Assembly: GCF_026339735.1 (NCBI RefSeq)
Contig: NZ_JAPEQG010000002.1
Span: forward strand, 992,001-1,056,000
Direction: 5' to 3'
From: Streptomyces sp. NBC_01669
Lineage (GTDB): Bacteria > Actinomycetota > Actinomycetes > Streptomycetales > Streptomycetaceae
Length of the DNA stretch: 64,000 nucleotides
Made by a program: the position numbers and the translations under genes. The notes under the pieces were generated by a model. It was not told where the DNA came from, did not search any database, and saw only the letters and a program-made list of their open reading frames with translations. Below are positions 40,593 to 49,758 of the stretch, piece after piece (the first letter of the stretch is position 1; every line of letters starts with the position of its first letter).

Positions 40593-41036
40593 TCAGTGCC
40601 AGTCGCTGATCTTCACGTCGCGCGGCTCGGGGGCACCTTCTCCGGTCTCAAGGAGCTGCTTGAGGCTCATCAGGAAGGTGCCCCACTTGGTGCTGCAGTG
40701 GTGCATGAACTCGACCGGCTCGCGCCAGCCCTCGTGCTTGAACAGCACGATCGTGTAGTCGCCGTCCTGACGGAGGTTCCACTGCACGCTGGTGCCGATC
40801 CACTCCTGCGGTCCGTCCACGACGTCCCAGCGGACGAGCCGGCCCGGATCGAGCTCGGAGACCTTCATGTCGAACCCGCCCGGCCCGAACCGGAACTCGA
40901 TCACGCCGCCGAGGTCGGTCTCCCCCGACGCCTTCTCTGTCCACCAGCCGGACAAGCCGTCGAGGGTGGTGAGCGCGTCGTACACCTGCTCCGGCGAGGA
41001 CTGCTCGACGCCGATGCGGTGAAGGATGTCTGCCAT
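40593..41036 (-). CDS. SRPBCC-domain protein (AHSA1-like)
   Basis: A 147-residue START/SRPBCC fold protein: ILHRIGVEQSSPEQVYDALT at the start, GLSGWWTEKASGE, and GTFLMSLKQLLETGEGAPEP at the end. Members bind hydrophobic ligands in a deep cavity. It is the third gene of a minus-strand operon: SRPBCC (41410), ArsR (41051), SRPBCC (this). The ArsR-SRPBCC pairing is very common in actinobacteria, where the regulator controls the neighbouring SRPBCC proteins. Its function is otherwise unknown. Confidence 0.85.
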   Translation of the reverse strand: MADILHRIGVEQSSPEQVYDALTTLDGLSGWWTEKASGETDLGGVIEFRFGPGGFDMKVSELDPGRLVRWDVVDGPQEWIGTSVQWNLRQDGDYTIVLFKHEGWREPVEFMHHCSTKWGTFLMSLKQLLETGEGAPEPRDVKISDWH

Positions 41037-41050
41037 CTCCGTGTTCCTCT

Positions 41051-41404
41051 CTACTGCTTCTTCTCGGTCTCGTTGTTCGTGTCCTGGCCGCGCTGGATCG
41101 TCTCGGCGATGCGCTTGATGCGCTGGAGACGGGAGCTCCAGGCACTTCCGACGTCGGCGAGTTGGGCGACGGCGCGGGCGAGCTGGGCCTGATCGACGCG
41201 GAACTGCTTCTCGCGGCCGGCGGTGGTGGCGTGCACCAGGCCGACCCGGTCGAGGACGACGAGGTGCTTGGCCACCGCCTGACGGGTCACCGGCAGGCGC
41301 TCGCTCAGACTGGTCGCCGTCCCGCTGCCTTCGCTCAGCAGCAGGTCGAGCATCCGGCGCCGGGTCGGGTCACCGACCGCCGACCAGAGGTCGTCGTCCA
41401 CCAT
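41051..41404 (-). CDS. ArsR-family repressor of the SRPBCC operon
   Basis: A 117-residue ArsR protein: LWSAVGDPTRRRMLDLLLSE, then TATSLSERLPVTRQAVAKHL with the recognition helix, and the wing GLVHATTAGREKQFRV. It has no metal-binding cysteines. It is the middle gene of the operon, starting 5 bases after the stop of the first SRPBCC gene and ending 14 bases before the last. Two GCAAC/GTTGC repeats upstream of the operon are its likely operators. An in-frame GTG one codon upstream (41407) is an alternative start. Confidence 0.88.
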   Translation of the reverse strand: MVDDDLWSAVGDPTRRRMLDLLLSEGSGTATSLSERLPVTRQAVAKHLVVLDRVGLVHATTAGREKQFRVDQAQLARAVAQLADVGSAWSSRLQRIKRIAETIQRGQDTNNETEKKQ

Positions 41405-41409
41405 CACAC

Positions 41410-41871
41410 TTATGCACCCACTCCGACCTTCGCGGCGTACGCCGGGAGCCGCGGCAGGTAGAAGTCCCAGCCGGTGACGTGCTCGGCGTACTTGGCAGCG
41501 GCCTTCGCCTCGTCCCAGCCGCGCTCACGGAAGCCGCTCTCGGTCATCCGTAGGAGCGTCCCGGTCCCGGCGGGCCTGAGTTCGAAGACGACCAGGTTCG
41601 AGTTGCCCGGGGCTGCCGACTCCCCCTCGTCATGGGTCCATCGGAAGGAGAAGCGCCGCGGCGGCACGGCGTCGACGACCGTGAACTGCACCCAGGAGCC
41701 GCCCTGCGAGAAGTCCCCGAAGCCGATCCGCCCTGCTCCCCCGGGCACGGCCGGGAACTCCGCCTCGTCCGGCCACCACTCGCGTAGGTGCTCGGGACTG
41801 CTCACCACGTCGAAGACGACCTCGGGTGAGGCGTCGATGTGAATCTCCCGCTCGATCGTTCCGAATTCCAT
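41410..41871 (-). CDS. SRPBCC/AHSA1-family protein
   Basis: A 153-residue protein with TIEREIHIDASPEVVFDVVS, SPEHLREWWPDEAEF and the end helix AAAKYAEHVTGWDFYLPRL, all standard for the Activator of Hsp90 ATPase-like (AHSA1) branch. It is the first gene of the three-gene ArsR-SRPBCC operon. ATG 41871 follows AAGGTGG. Ligand and role are unknown. Confidence 0.86.
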   Translation of the reverse strand: MEFGTIEREIHIDASPEVVFDVVSSPEHLREWWPDEAEFPAVPGGAGRIGFGDFSQGGSWVQFTVVDAVPPRRFSFRWTHDEGESAAPGNSNLVVFELRPAGTGTLLRMTESGFRERGWDEAKAAAKYAEHVTGWDFYLPRLPAYAAKVGVGA

Positions 41872-41885
41872 GCCTGCCACCTTCT

Positions 41886-41946
41886 GCAACGTTTGGTTGC
41901 ACATCAACCTAGCCGACCTCCCCAGGAATGTGCAACCACTGGTTGC
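41886..41946. promoter_or_regulatory. Two inverted-repeat operators of the SRPBCC-ArsR operon
   Basis: GCAAC-N5-GTTGC at 41886-41900 and GCAACC-ACT-GGTTGC at 41932-41946, 46 bases centre to centre, directly upstream of the operon. They are probably bound by its ArsR protein. Confidence 0.7.
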
Positions 41947-42129
41947 GCAATGGTGCCCCGGCTCCTGCCCAGGGCTTCCGAGTGGGCCTGCACCAAGCTG
42001 ATCCGGATCGCCACTCGCAAGACCCGCCCAACCAGTACACCCGGCCGCCGGGCGGGCCCATGTCTGGCCCGGTCGCCGGTCCCGGCGGCGATGTCGCGGG
42101 TCCGGCGACCGGGGGCGATGGCGTTGCGA

Positions 42130-42610
42130 TAGGGGTCATGAGTGCTCCAGCCGGGATGCGTGTGATGCTCCGGTGCGGACCGCTGGTGTGGACAGCGGAT
42201 CGGGTCCAGAGCGGACTGCCTGTGTTGCTGTTCGCGGGCCGTATCTCCACCTCGTCCGGCAAGACCAGGAGCAGTGCTTCTGAAGTGCCGTGGGTGCAGG
42301 GATGCCCGCGGGTCGAGCCCCGCGGGGTGACGCGTCACCGAGCAGCACCACCAGGTGGTCCAACGGACCCGGGGGTGAACTTGATCTTCGTGGCGCCCTC
42401 GCCGAACGACATGCCGTGGGTATGGCGGAAGCCTGTGACTGGACTGGTTCAGGGCTCCGTCCTGCTGGAACGGGCAACCCACGGTGCGCTCGGGTGGAGG
42501 GCTCGTCTCCTGCGACGTAGACCGGAACCGATGCCCGGCCGGCGTCGGCCCAGTCCGTCGTACATGGCCGGGAACTCAACAGGGCTTCGGCGTGCAGACA
42601 AGAGTCCATG
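42130..42610. other. Gene-poor stretch, nothing recognised
   Basis: Open frames are present on both strands, but none gives a recognisable product. It could be degraded coding sequence. Confidence 0.4.
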
Positions 42611-42724
42611 ACTCACGATTTGCTTGATTCAATCGTCAGAACAGTTGATTCGAGCGAACAGATCCGCCATTGTGCTTGAAACAGCAGCACGACTTGCCGT
42701 TCACGTGGAAGAGCGGGGTGGTTC

Positions 42725-42832
42725 ATGGACGGCATCAACCGCGTCATCCCGCGGGCGTTGCAGGTCGACAACCGCATCCCGTACGCCGAACTGGGGCGCT
42801 TCTTCGGGGAAGTCGACCAGAGGCAACCGAGC
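42725..42832 (+). pseudogene. Lrp/AsnC regulator, upstream copy, truncated
   Basis: MDGINRVIPRALQVDNRIPY then AELGRFFGEVDQ is the first about 32 residues of an Lrp/AsnC protein, matching the intact copy at 48240 (MDDIDQAILRELQVDGRIPY AELG). It breaks before the recognition helix and runs out of family match just before the aminotransferase gene. The 100 bases upstream are also similar in both copies, including TTGATTC boxes. Confidence 0.8.
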
Positions 42833-42872
42833 GTCCGCCCACAGCCTGCCCACACCAGCCGAGGAACCCTGC

Positions 42873-45800
42873 ATGCTGCACGACGAGTACCGCACCATCG
42901 ACTTCTTCACCGAGGACGCCCTTCCCGTACCGCGGGTGACACCGGCCGAGGCAGAGCGCATTGCCGCCGAGCACCTTGGCCTCACCGCTCGAGCCCAAGC
43001 GCTGGGCAGCCAGCAGGACGCCAACTTCCTGCTGCGCGCCGAGGACGGGACGGCCTTGGCGATTCTGAAGATCACCAACCCCGCCTTCAGCGCCCTGGAG
43101 ATCGACGCCCAGGACACCGCCGCCGGCCTGATCGCCTCGGCCCACCCGGAGCTGCGCATCGCCACCGTCCTGCGCCACCCTGATGGCTCCCCGCGTCGCA
43201 CGACGGTGGACACCGAGAGCGGGCCGGCCATCGCGCGCCTGCTGCGTTACCTGCCCGGCGGCACGCTCTCGGGACCACGACACCTCTCCCCGACCACGGT
43301 GGCAGCCATGGGCACGATCGCCGGAAAGGTCAGCACCGCCCTGCGGGACTTCCGGCACCCGGGCCTCGAGCGCGTGCTCCAGTGGGACCTGCAGCACGCC
43401 GAACGCGTCGTCGCCAAGCTCGCCGGGCACATCGACGAGCCCGACAGGCGCACCGCCATCCACGCTGCGACCGCCGACGCCTGGGCACACGTCCAGAGGC
43501 TTGCCGACGTGCTGCCGTCGCAGCCCGTGCACCTCGACCTCACCGACGACAATCTGATCCGCTGTCCCGACGGCCGTCTGCCCATGCCCGACGGCATCAT
43601 CGACCTCGGTGACCTGACCACGAGCTGGGCGGTCGGCGAACTCGCCGTGTCGCTCTCCTCGATGCTCCACCACGACGGGATCGAGCCCCACCACGTGCTG
43701 CCCGCCGTACGCGCCTTTCACACCGTTCGGCCACTCTCCCAGGAGGAGGCGGAGGCTCTGTGGCCGCTCGTCGTCCTGCGCGCCGCCGTCCTGGTCGCCA
43801 GCGGACGGCACCAGGCCGCCGTCGACGAGGACAACGCCTATGCCAAGGCCGCGCTCGACCGCGAATGGCGCATATTCGAGCAGGCCACCCGCCTGCCCCT
43901 TCCGGTGATGATCCACCTCGTCAAGGACGCGACCGATGCGACCGATGCGACCGCTCGGGCCGCTCGGGCCGCTCGGGCCGCTCGGGCCGCTCGGGCCGCT
44001 CGGGCCGCTCGGGCCGCTCGGGCCGAGGCACCGGTGCACTCCCTCCTGCGGGACCTCGCGGCCGCCGACATCACCATCCTCGACCTGTCCACCGGCGCCG
44101 ACTCCATGGACCACGGAGCCTGGCTCGAAGCCGGCATCGAGGACCGCCTGGCAGCCACCGCACTCGCGGACGGCGCGGTCGCGGTCGCCACCCGGTACGC
44201 CCATGCGCGGCTCACTCAGGCACCGGCGCTGTCAGCCGTCTCCGCAGCCACCGTGCCCACCGGCATCGACCTGTGGCTCGGCCGGGATGCCGTGGTACAG
44301 GCCCCCGCCGCGGGGAAGGTCCTCGCCTCGGTGCCGGGCCGTGTGGAGATCACGTGCGGCCCGCAGGTGCTGACGTTGTCCTTCCCCCGCGCGGTCCACC
44401 CGATGGTCTCCACCGGTGCAACGGTCCAGGCGGGCGAGGACGTCGCCCACCTCTCCTCCGGAACCTCGTTCCACATGGCGCTGCGCGACGCCGACGGCCC
44501 TGCCGTCCCTCCACTGGTCCGCCCCGAGTACGCCGCCGGCTGGCTCGCGCTCAGCGCCGACCCTGCCCCGCTCCTCGGTCTCCCGGCCACCGGCCGTACG
44601 CAGCACAGGGACCTGCTCGACCGGCGCGACGCCGTGTTCGCGACCGTCCAGGAGCACTACTACGCCAACCCTCCCCGTATCGAGCGTGGTTGGCGCCACC
44701 ATCTCCTGTCCACCGACGGCCGCGCGTACCTCGACATCGTCAACAACGTCACCCCGTTGGGCCACGCCCACCCCCGCGTCGAACAGGCGGTCTCCCGGCA
44801 GCTGCGACGGCTCAACACCAACTCGCGATTCCACTACGCCTCGGTGGTGGAGTTCACCGAACGCCTCGCCGCTCTCCTACCCGACCCTCTGGACACGGTG
44901 TTCCTCGTCAACTCCGGTTCCGAGGCGGTGGATCTGGGCCTCCGGCTGGCCATCGGCGCCTCCGGCCGGCACGACGTCGTCGCACTGCGCGAGGCATACC
45001 ACGGCTGGACGTACGCCTCCGACGCGGTCTCCACCTCACTCCAGGACAACCCGAACGCCCTCGCCACCCGCCCGAACTGGGTCCACACCGTGGACTCGCC
45101 CAATTCCTATCGCGGCCGGCACCGCGGGGCGGATGCCGTGCGCTACGGGCCCGAGGCAGTCGCCGTGATCGACGAGCTGGCCGCTGCCGGCCACCCGGCA
45201 GGAGCGTTCATCGGCGAGACCTTCTACGGCAACGCCGGAGGAGTCGCCCTTCCCGACGGCTATCTCGCCGACGTATACGCGGCGGTACGGCGTCACGGCG
45301 GCCTGGCCGTCGCCGATGAGGTCCAGGTCGGGTACGGCCGCCTGGGACACTGGTTCTGGGGCTTCGAGCAGCAGCAGGTCGTCCCCGACATCGTCTGTGT
45401 CGCCAAGGCCATGGGCAACGGACACCCCCTCGGCGCCGTCATCACGTCCAAGTCGGTCGCGGACCGGTACCGCGACCAGGGCTACTTCTTCTCCTCCACC
45501 GGAGGCAGCCCGGTCTCCAGCGTCGTGGGCCTCACCGTCCTGGACGCCCTGCGTGACGAGGACCTCCAAGGCAATGCGGTGCGCGTCGGCGGCCACCTGA
45601 AGCGCCGGATGAAGGCACTGGCCGACCGCTACGGCATCATCGGCGCCGTCCACGGCTCGGGCCTCTACCTCGGCCTCGAACTCGTCCGGGACCGCGTCAG
45701 CCTGGAACCCGCCGCAGAAGAGACCGCCGAACTCTGCGACCGCATGCTCGACCTCGGCGTGATCGTCCAGCCCACCGGGGACCACCTCAACATCCTGAAG

Positions 45801-45893
45801 ATCAAGCCACCGTTGTGCATCGACACCACCGCGGCCGACTTCTTCGTCGACACGCTGGACCAGGCCCTCGCCCAACTCGGCCACTCCCACTGA
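42873..45893 (+). CDS. Kinase/M23-like/class III aminotransferase fusion enzyme
   Basis: A 1006-residue three-part protein. Residues about 1-350 are an aminoglycoside-phosphotransferase/choline-kinase-like domain (QPVHLDLTDDNLI catalytic loop, IIDLGDLTTSW metal motif). Then comes a repeat linker (about 350-385, DAT and ARA triplets) and a peptidase M23-like beta domain without clear zinc ligands (about 460-560). From about 575 a PLP class III aminotransferase-fold domain follows, with Lys845 in CVAKAMGNGHPLG. Human AGXT2L phospholyases share the last domain, so phosphorylation followed by elimination of an amino alcohol is conceivable. ATG 42873 follows GAGGAA. An FAD oxidase gene is next. 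Confidence 0.87.
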   Translation: MLHDEYRTIDFFTEDALPVPRVTPAEAERIAAEHLGLTARAQALGSQQDANFLLRAEDGTALAILKITNPAFSALEIDAQDTAAGLIASAHPELRIATVLRHPDGSPRRTTVDTESGPAIARLLRYLPGGTLSGPRHLSPTTVAAMGTIAGKVSTALRDFRHPGLERVLQWDLQHAERVVAKLAGHIDEPDRRTAIHAATADAWAHVQRLADVLPSQPVHLDLTDDNLIRCPDGRLPMPDGIIDLGDLTTSWAVGELAVSLSSMLHHDGIEPHHVLPAVRAFHTVRPLSQEEAEALWPLVVLRAAVLVASGRHQAAVDEDNAYAKAALDREWRIFEQATRLPLPVMIHLVKDATDATDATARAARAARAARAARAARAARAARAEAPVHSLLRDLAAADITILDLSTGADSMDHGAWLEAGIEDRLAATALADGAVAVATRYAHARLTQAPALSAVSAATVPTGIDLWLGRDAVVQAPAAGKVLASVPGRVEITCGPQVLTLSFPRAVHPMVSTGATVQAGEDVAHLSSGTSFHMALRDADGPAVPPLVRPEYAAGWLALSADPAPLLGLPATGRTQHRDLLDRRDAVFATVQEHYYANPPRIERGWRHHLLSTDGRAYLDIVNNVTPLGHAHPRVEQAVSRQLRRLNTNSRFHYASVVEFTERLAALLPDPLDTVFLVNSGSEAVDLGLRLAIGASGRHDVVALREAYHGWTYASDAVSTSLQDNPNALATRPNWVHTVDSPNSYRGRHRGADAVRYGPEAVAVIDELAAAGHPAGAFIGETFYGNAGGVALPDGYLADVYAAVRRHGGLAVADEVQVGYGRLGHWFWGFEQQQVVPDIVCVAKAMGNGHPLGAVITSKSVADRYRDQGYFFSSTGGSPVSSVVGLTVLDALRDEDLQGNAVRVGGHLKRRMKALADRYGIIGAVHGSGLYLGLELVRDRVSLEPAAEETAELCDRMLDLGVIVQPTGDHLNILKIKPPLCIDTTAADFFVDTLDQALAQLGHSH
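43951..44022 (+). repeat. Coding 9-bp tandem repeat in the fusion gene
   Basis: Eight perfect copies of CCGCTCGGG, preceded by about 2.5 copies of GCGACCGAT, encode the ATDATDAT and ARAARA linker. Perfect repeats imply recent slippage. Length should vary between strains while staying in frame. Confidence 0.92.
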
Positions 45894-46073
45894 CGTCGTA
45901 GGCGCGCGCAGACGCCGCCCTCCTGCTTGAACGGACCGCATACGAAGCGGGATGGCGTCTGCACGCAGGCCCTTACGTCAACTTCATTGACGGTATTCGC
46001 GGAGGCCGGTTCTCCTCAGCGGCACCTCCGAAGGACCCGCACGCCTGACTTCTCCACCACCCGAAGGAACCCC

Positions 46074-47471
46074 ATGGATCCCCTGCTCTCGCTCCAGGAC
46101 GCCGATCCCACTCCGTTCTGGCTCGACGACCCACGCCGGCCCCAGGCAACCCCCGCCCTCGTCGGCGGCACCAGCTGCGACCTGCTGGTCGTCGTCGGCG
46201 GCGGCTACACCGGCCTGTGGACCGCCCTCGTCGCCAAGGAACGAGACCTCTCCGCCGACGTCGTCCTCGTCGAGGCCACCGAGGCCGGCGGCGCCGCCTC
46301 GGGCCGCAACGGCGGCTTCTGCGAGTCGAGCCTCACTCACGGACTCGCCAACGGCCTGGCGCGCTGGCCCGACGAGATCGGCGTCCTCGAGCGCCTCGGT
46401 CGCGAGAACCTCCAGGCCATGGAAGACACCCTCGCGCGCCACTCGATCGACTGCGACTGGGAACGCACCGGCTCCCTCGTCGTCGCCACCGAGCCGCACC
46501 AGGTCGACTGGCTCGCCGAGGAGGCCGAGACGGCCGCCCGCTACGGCGCCACCATCGACGTCCTGGACACCGACGCCGTCCGCGACGAGATCGACTCCCC
46601 GACCTTCCTCGGCGCCGTCTGGAACAAGAATGACATCGCCATGGTCAACCCGGCGCGACTCGCCTGGGGCCTCAAGCGCGCCTGCCTCGAACTCGGCGTC
46701 CGTATCCACGAACACACCCCGGCCCTCGCCCTGGACGAACACGGTGCCATCGTCTCCGCCCGTAACCCCTACGGCCGGATCACCGCCCGCCGCGTCGCGC
46801 TCGCCACCAACGCGTACCCCTCCCTCGTCCGCCGACACCGCCTCTACACCGTGCCCGTGTACGACTACGCGCTCATGACCGAACCGCTCAGCGCGCAACA
46901 GCTCGCCTTGGTCGGCTGGCGCAACCGGCAGGGCTGGGCCGGCACCGCCAACTACTTCCACTACGTCCGGATCTCGGCCGACAACCGGATCCTGTGGGGC
47001 GGTTACGACGTCGTGTACCGCTACGGTGCCCGCGTCCGCTCCGAGCACGACCGGCGCCCCAAGACGTTCGCCACCCTCGCGCGCCAGTTCTTCAGGACCT
47101 TCCCCCAGTTGGAGGGCATCCGCTTCAGCCACGCCTGGGGCGGCGCCATCGACGCCAGCACCCGGTTCTGTGCTTTCTTCGACACCAGCCACCACGGAAA
47201 GGTCGCCTACACCGCCGGCTTCACCGGGCTCGGCGTCGGCGCCACGCGCTTCGGCGCCGAGGTGATGCTCGACCTGCTGGCCGGCGAGCACACCGAGCGC
47301 ACCGCCCTCGACCTCGTACGACACAAACCGCTGCCCTTCCCGCCCGAGCCCGTCCAGTCCCTCGGCATCGGCATCACCCAGCGCTCCCTCGCCCGCGCCG
47401 ACCGCAACAAGGGCCGCCGGGACCTGTGGCTGCGGTCCCTCGACCGCCTGGGCCTCGGCTTCGGCACCTGA
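46074..47471 (+). CDS. FAD-dependent amine/amino-acid oxidoreductase (DAO family)
   Basis: A 465-residue DadA/PuuB-like flavoprotein. The FAD motif is LLVVVGGGYTGLWTALVAKE (about 38-57), followed by EATEAGGAASGRNGGFCESS (the GRNGG motif typical of DAO/gamma-glutamylputrescine oxidases). The C-terminal motif is YTAGFTGLGVGATRFGAEVM. It oxidises a C-N bond, releasing imine and H2O2 or passing electrons onward. ATG 46074 follows GAAGGAAC. It is downstream of the aminotransferase fusion, suggesting a shared amine-catabolic route controlled by the Lrp/AsnC protein encoded further down. The substrate is unknown. Confidence 0.87.
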   Translation: MDPLLSLQDADPTPFWLDDPRRPQATPALVGGTSCDLLVVVGGGYTGLWTALVAKERDLSADVVLVEATEAGGAASGRNGGFCESSLTHGLANGLARWPDEIGVLERLGRENLQAMEDTLARHSIDCDWERTGSLVVATEPHQVDWLAEEAETAARYGATIDVLDTDAVRDEIDSPTFLGAVWNKNDIAMVNPARLAWGLKRACLELGVRIHEHTPALALDEHGAIVSARNPYGRITARRVALATNAYPSLVRRHRLYTVPVYDYALMTEPLSAQQLALVGWRNRQGWAGTANYFHYVRISADNRILWGGYDVVYRYGARVRSEHDRRPKTFATLARQFFRTFPQLEGIRFSHAWGGAIDASTRFCAFFDTSHHGKVAYTAGFTGLGVGATRFGAEVMLDLLAGEHTERTALDLVRHKPLPFPPEPVQSLGIGITQRSLARADRNKGRRDLWLRSLDRLGLGFGT

Positions 47472-47518
47472 CACAAGACCGGGATCGCTCCCGGCCTTCT
47501 GCCCGGCGTCTCCGTGGT

Positions 47519-47812
47519 TCAGGCAGGGCTTGCGGTCGCATGGTCGAGCATGTCCATGGTGGTGTCGGCCGAGTCGACGACCACCGGGTCATGGGTGGCG
47601 ACGATGGTGACGCAGCCGTGCCGGTGTGCGGTGCGTGCGATCAGGCCGATGAGGCCTTCTGCTCGGGCTCGGTCGACGGCGGCTGTCGGTTCGTCCACGA
47701 GGAGGAGTTCGGGCCGGGTGAGGAGCGCGCGGGCCAGGGCGACACGTTGGCGTTCGCCGCCCGAGAGCTGGTCGGCGCGGAGCCTCCAGCCGTGCAGGTA
47801 GATATCGGTGCC
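47519..47812 (-). pseudogene. ABC-transporter ATPase, C-terminal fragment
   Basis: LSGGERQRVALARALL is the signature motif, LLLVDEPTAAVD Walker B and VTIVATHDPVVVD the H-loop, ending ASPA and stop. The P-loop half is missing; upstream residues have no family match. Relatives belong to LolD/MacB-type exporters. It is non-functional as it stands. Confidence 0.8.
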
Positions 47813-47815
47813 CGG

Positions 47816-48239
47816 TGCGATGTCGGTCGTCCTACCCGTGACCGGACTCCTCCACCTGTTGTTCTGCCGCTTCCTCGGCCTCCCGGCCGAGTGGCACACC
47901 ATCGAAGAAGAAGGGTTGTTTGATCTTGCATATTGACCTGATCATCACAGGTGCCAGGGTCCGACGCAGGGCTCACCGGCGGAGCCGAACGGGACAGTGG
48001 TCCATGGGCGCCGGCGGGCGCAGCGGGTACGGTCAGGCAAGACCTTGATCTCAAGGGAGATCGTGGCGGCGGTGGCCGCGTTCAGGAACAGTGGCACGTC
48101 GATTGGCGGCGCAGTGAGCACGGAGCCGTCCGTGACGCTCGATTCCACTTTCGGCACATTTGATTCAAGTGTGAAGATGCGGCATTGTCCTTGGAACAGC
48201 TGTGCGGCTTGCCGTTCATGCAGAAGAGAGAGGTGCTTC
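47816..48239. other. Upstream region of asnC, duplicated in part
   Basis: The last about 110 bases are similar to the region before the truncated copy at 42725, with the shared TTGATTC and GCATTGT/CTTGRAACAGC blocks. These are likely Lrp-type binding and promoter sequences. The rest holds nothing recognised. Confidence 0.5.
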
Positions 48240-48680
48240 ATGGACGACATCGACCAGGCCATTCTGCGGGAACTGCAGGTCGACGGTCGCATCCCCTACG
48301 CCGAGCTGGGACCGAAGGTGGGGTTGTCGCCCTCGGCCGCGAGGCTCCGGCTGCAGCGTTTGATCGACAGCAAGGCGCTCCAGGTCGTCGGAGTGACCGA
48401 CCCGATGACCATGGGCCAGCAGACCATGGCGCTCCTGGGCCTGCACATCGACGGCGATCCCCGGGCGGTGGCCGATGAGCTGTCCCGGCACGACGAAGTC
48501 GTGTACACGGTCCTGACCGCCGGCGGCTTCGACCTGTTCGCCGAGGTCGTGTGCAGTCATCCTCGTGATCTTCTCGACTTCATCAATGACGTCGTACGGG
48601 TCGTCGAGGGTGTCGCGTCCGTGGAGAACTTCCCCTACTTCGCGATTCACACCCACCGCTTCTTGTGGCATGCCGACTGA
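48240..48680 (+). CDS. Lrp/AsnC-family regulator, intact copy
   Basis: A 146-residue Lrp/AsnC protein. The helix-turn-helix spans about residues 3-50: MDDIDQAILRELQVDGRIPY, LGPKVGLSPSAARLRLQRL. The RAM ligand-binding domain (about 65-140) reads ALLGLHIDGDPRAV, VYTVLTAGGFDLFAEVVC and NFPYFAIHTHRF. It senses amino acids and acts on nearby catabolic genes. It is followed after 29 bases by a scar of an aminotransferase gene, and it is the intact version of the broken copy at 42725. It probably regulates the fusion enzyme and the DAO gene. GAGAGAGG precedes the ATG. Confidence 0.9.
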   Translation: MDDIDQAILRELQVDGRIPYAELGPKVGLSPSAARLRLQRLIDSKALQVVGVTDPMTMGQQTMALLGLHIDGDPRAVADELSRHDEVVYTVLTAGGFDLFAEVVCSHPRDLLDFINDVVRVVEGVASVENFPYFAIHTHRFLWHAD

Positions 48681-48709
48681 GACATTGGAGCGTCACAGTC
48701 TGCCCACAG

Positions 48710-48780
48710 CAGCCCGGTCTCCATCGTCGTACGCCTCACCGTCCTGGACTCCCCGCGAGATGAGGACCTCCGGGGCAGTG
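48710..48780 (+). pseudogene. 71-bp scar of a duplicated class III aminotransferase
   Basis: Reads SPVSIVVRLTVLDSPRDEDL, the counterpart of SPVSSVVGLTVLDALRDEDL in the intact enzyme (about 45509-45575). DNA identity is high over the whole block and drops at both edges. It shows that an aminotransferase gene once followed the intact asnC. Confidence 0.75.
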
Positions 48781-49190
48781 GGGGCGAGAGTGGGGGGCCT
48801 GCACTCACACCGAGTCGACGTTCAACGGGCAGGTGGGATGCGAGCACGACGGCTCTGCCTCCTCCAAGCTCCGCAGCGACGGCTCAGTCCCTGATCGGCC
48901 CGTCGCGACAGCACCGCCGTGACGACAACCGAGTCGGCTACTGGACCCCCGCGGCACTGTCGCGGCTCGCCGCCCTGACCAGTAGGGGCCCGTCCTCCCT
49001 GATCCACGCGATGCCTCCGCTCGGCATCATCTGTGACCTCCGTCCGCGGCTGCCGCTGTCCGCCACCGAGGAGGTCATCGAGCCGCGGCGCCGCCCGGCC
49101 TGCCGCCTCTGCATGGCCCGCCGTCACATCCGCGGTCTCGTCATCCGCAGCACCCCTCACCATGAAGGCGTCGTGGCCGCACAGCTCAAC
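48781..49190. other. Intergenic, nothing recognised
   Basis: Arg/Pro-rich spurious frames only; no hairpin or operator stands out. Confidence 0.4.
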
Positions 49191-49192
49191 AG

Positions 49193-49450
49193 AGCGACAC
49201 CTTGCCGTTGTAACAAACACCGAGCGAGCGATGGTCATGTTGCTCGACGGCGAAGGTGACCCGGGTGCACACGCGTCAGACCCAGGGGCCGAAGACTGGA
49301 GCGACGGCTTCATCCTGGAAAACGGGCAGAACGACGAGTATCCCGACGAAGACACAGTGCTCCTCAGCGAGGCGTTCCGGATCGTCCGCCACATCATCGT
49401 CAAAGGCACCCCGCCCGCGGACGCGGCATGGACCGTCGACGTTGAGCCAC
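49193..49450 (+). pseudogene. Imm1-family immunity protein fragment
   Basis: DGFILENGQNDEYPDEDTVL then LSEAFRIVRHIIVKGTPPAD and AAWTVDV match the C-terminal half of Imm1 proteins, immunity partners of secreted deaminase toxins. The N-terminal half is absent, and the frame runs on into unrelated sequence. No toxin gene is adjacent. Confidence 0.55.
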
Positions 49451-49758
49451 GTGCCGGATGGACTCGCCGCTGCGCCGAACGACGAGGCGTGAAGCAGCCG
49501 TTCGTCCTTATCCACGCGGTTACCGTATCCGTGCTGCTGGCGGTCGGCCACCCCTGGTGACAGCGGTCCAGGGTGACCGCCCGGGGGCACACCGTACAAG
49601 ACGCGTCGTCGGAAGGTGCCGGAGGAGCGTGAGGGCTTGGCCGCAGAGCTGAGATGGGAGTAGCCGGCCGTGCGGCCGTCGGCGGGCGCCACGCCGCTCT
49701 CCGCACGGCAGAGCCGTGTGACAGTACCGATGCACGGACGTGATGTCCTCCTGGCAGG
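49451..49758. other. Intergenic, nothing recognised
   Basis: No recognisable gene; a promoter for the following lipoprotein gene was not identified. Confidence 0.35.

Noticed and set aside
43924..44030. Tandem repeats considered as a CRISPR or intergenic satellite
   Set aside because: They are in frame inside the fusion gene, with no spacers.
45984..47474. 496-codon minus-strand frame antisense to the DAO gene
   Set aside because: Composition typical of an antisense frame in high-GC coding DNA; no motif.
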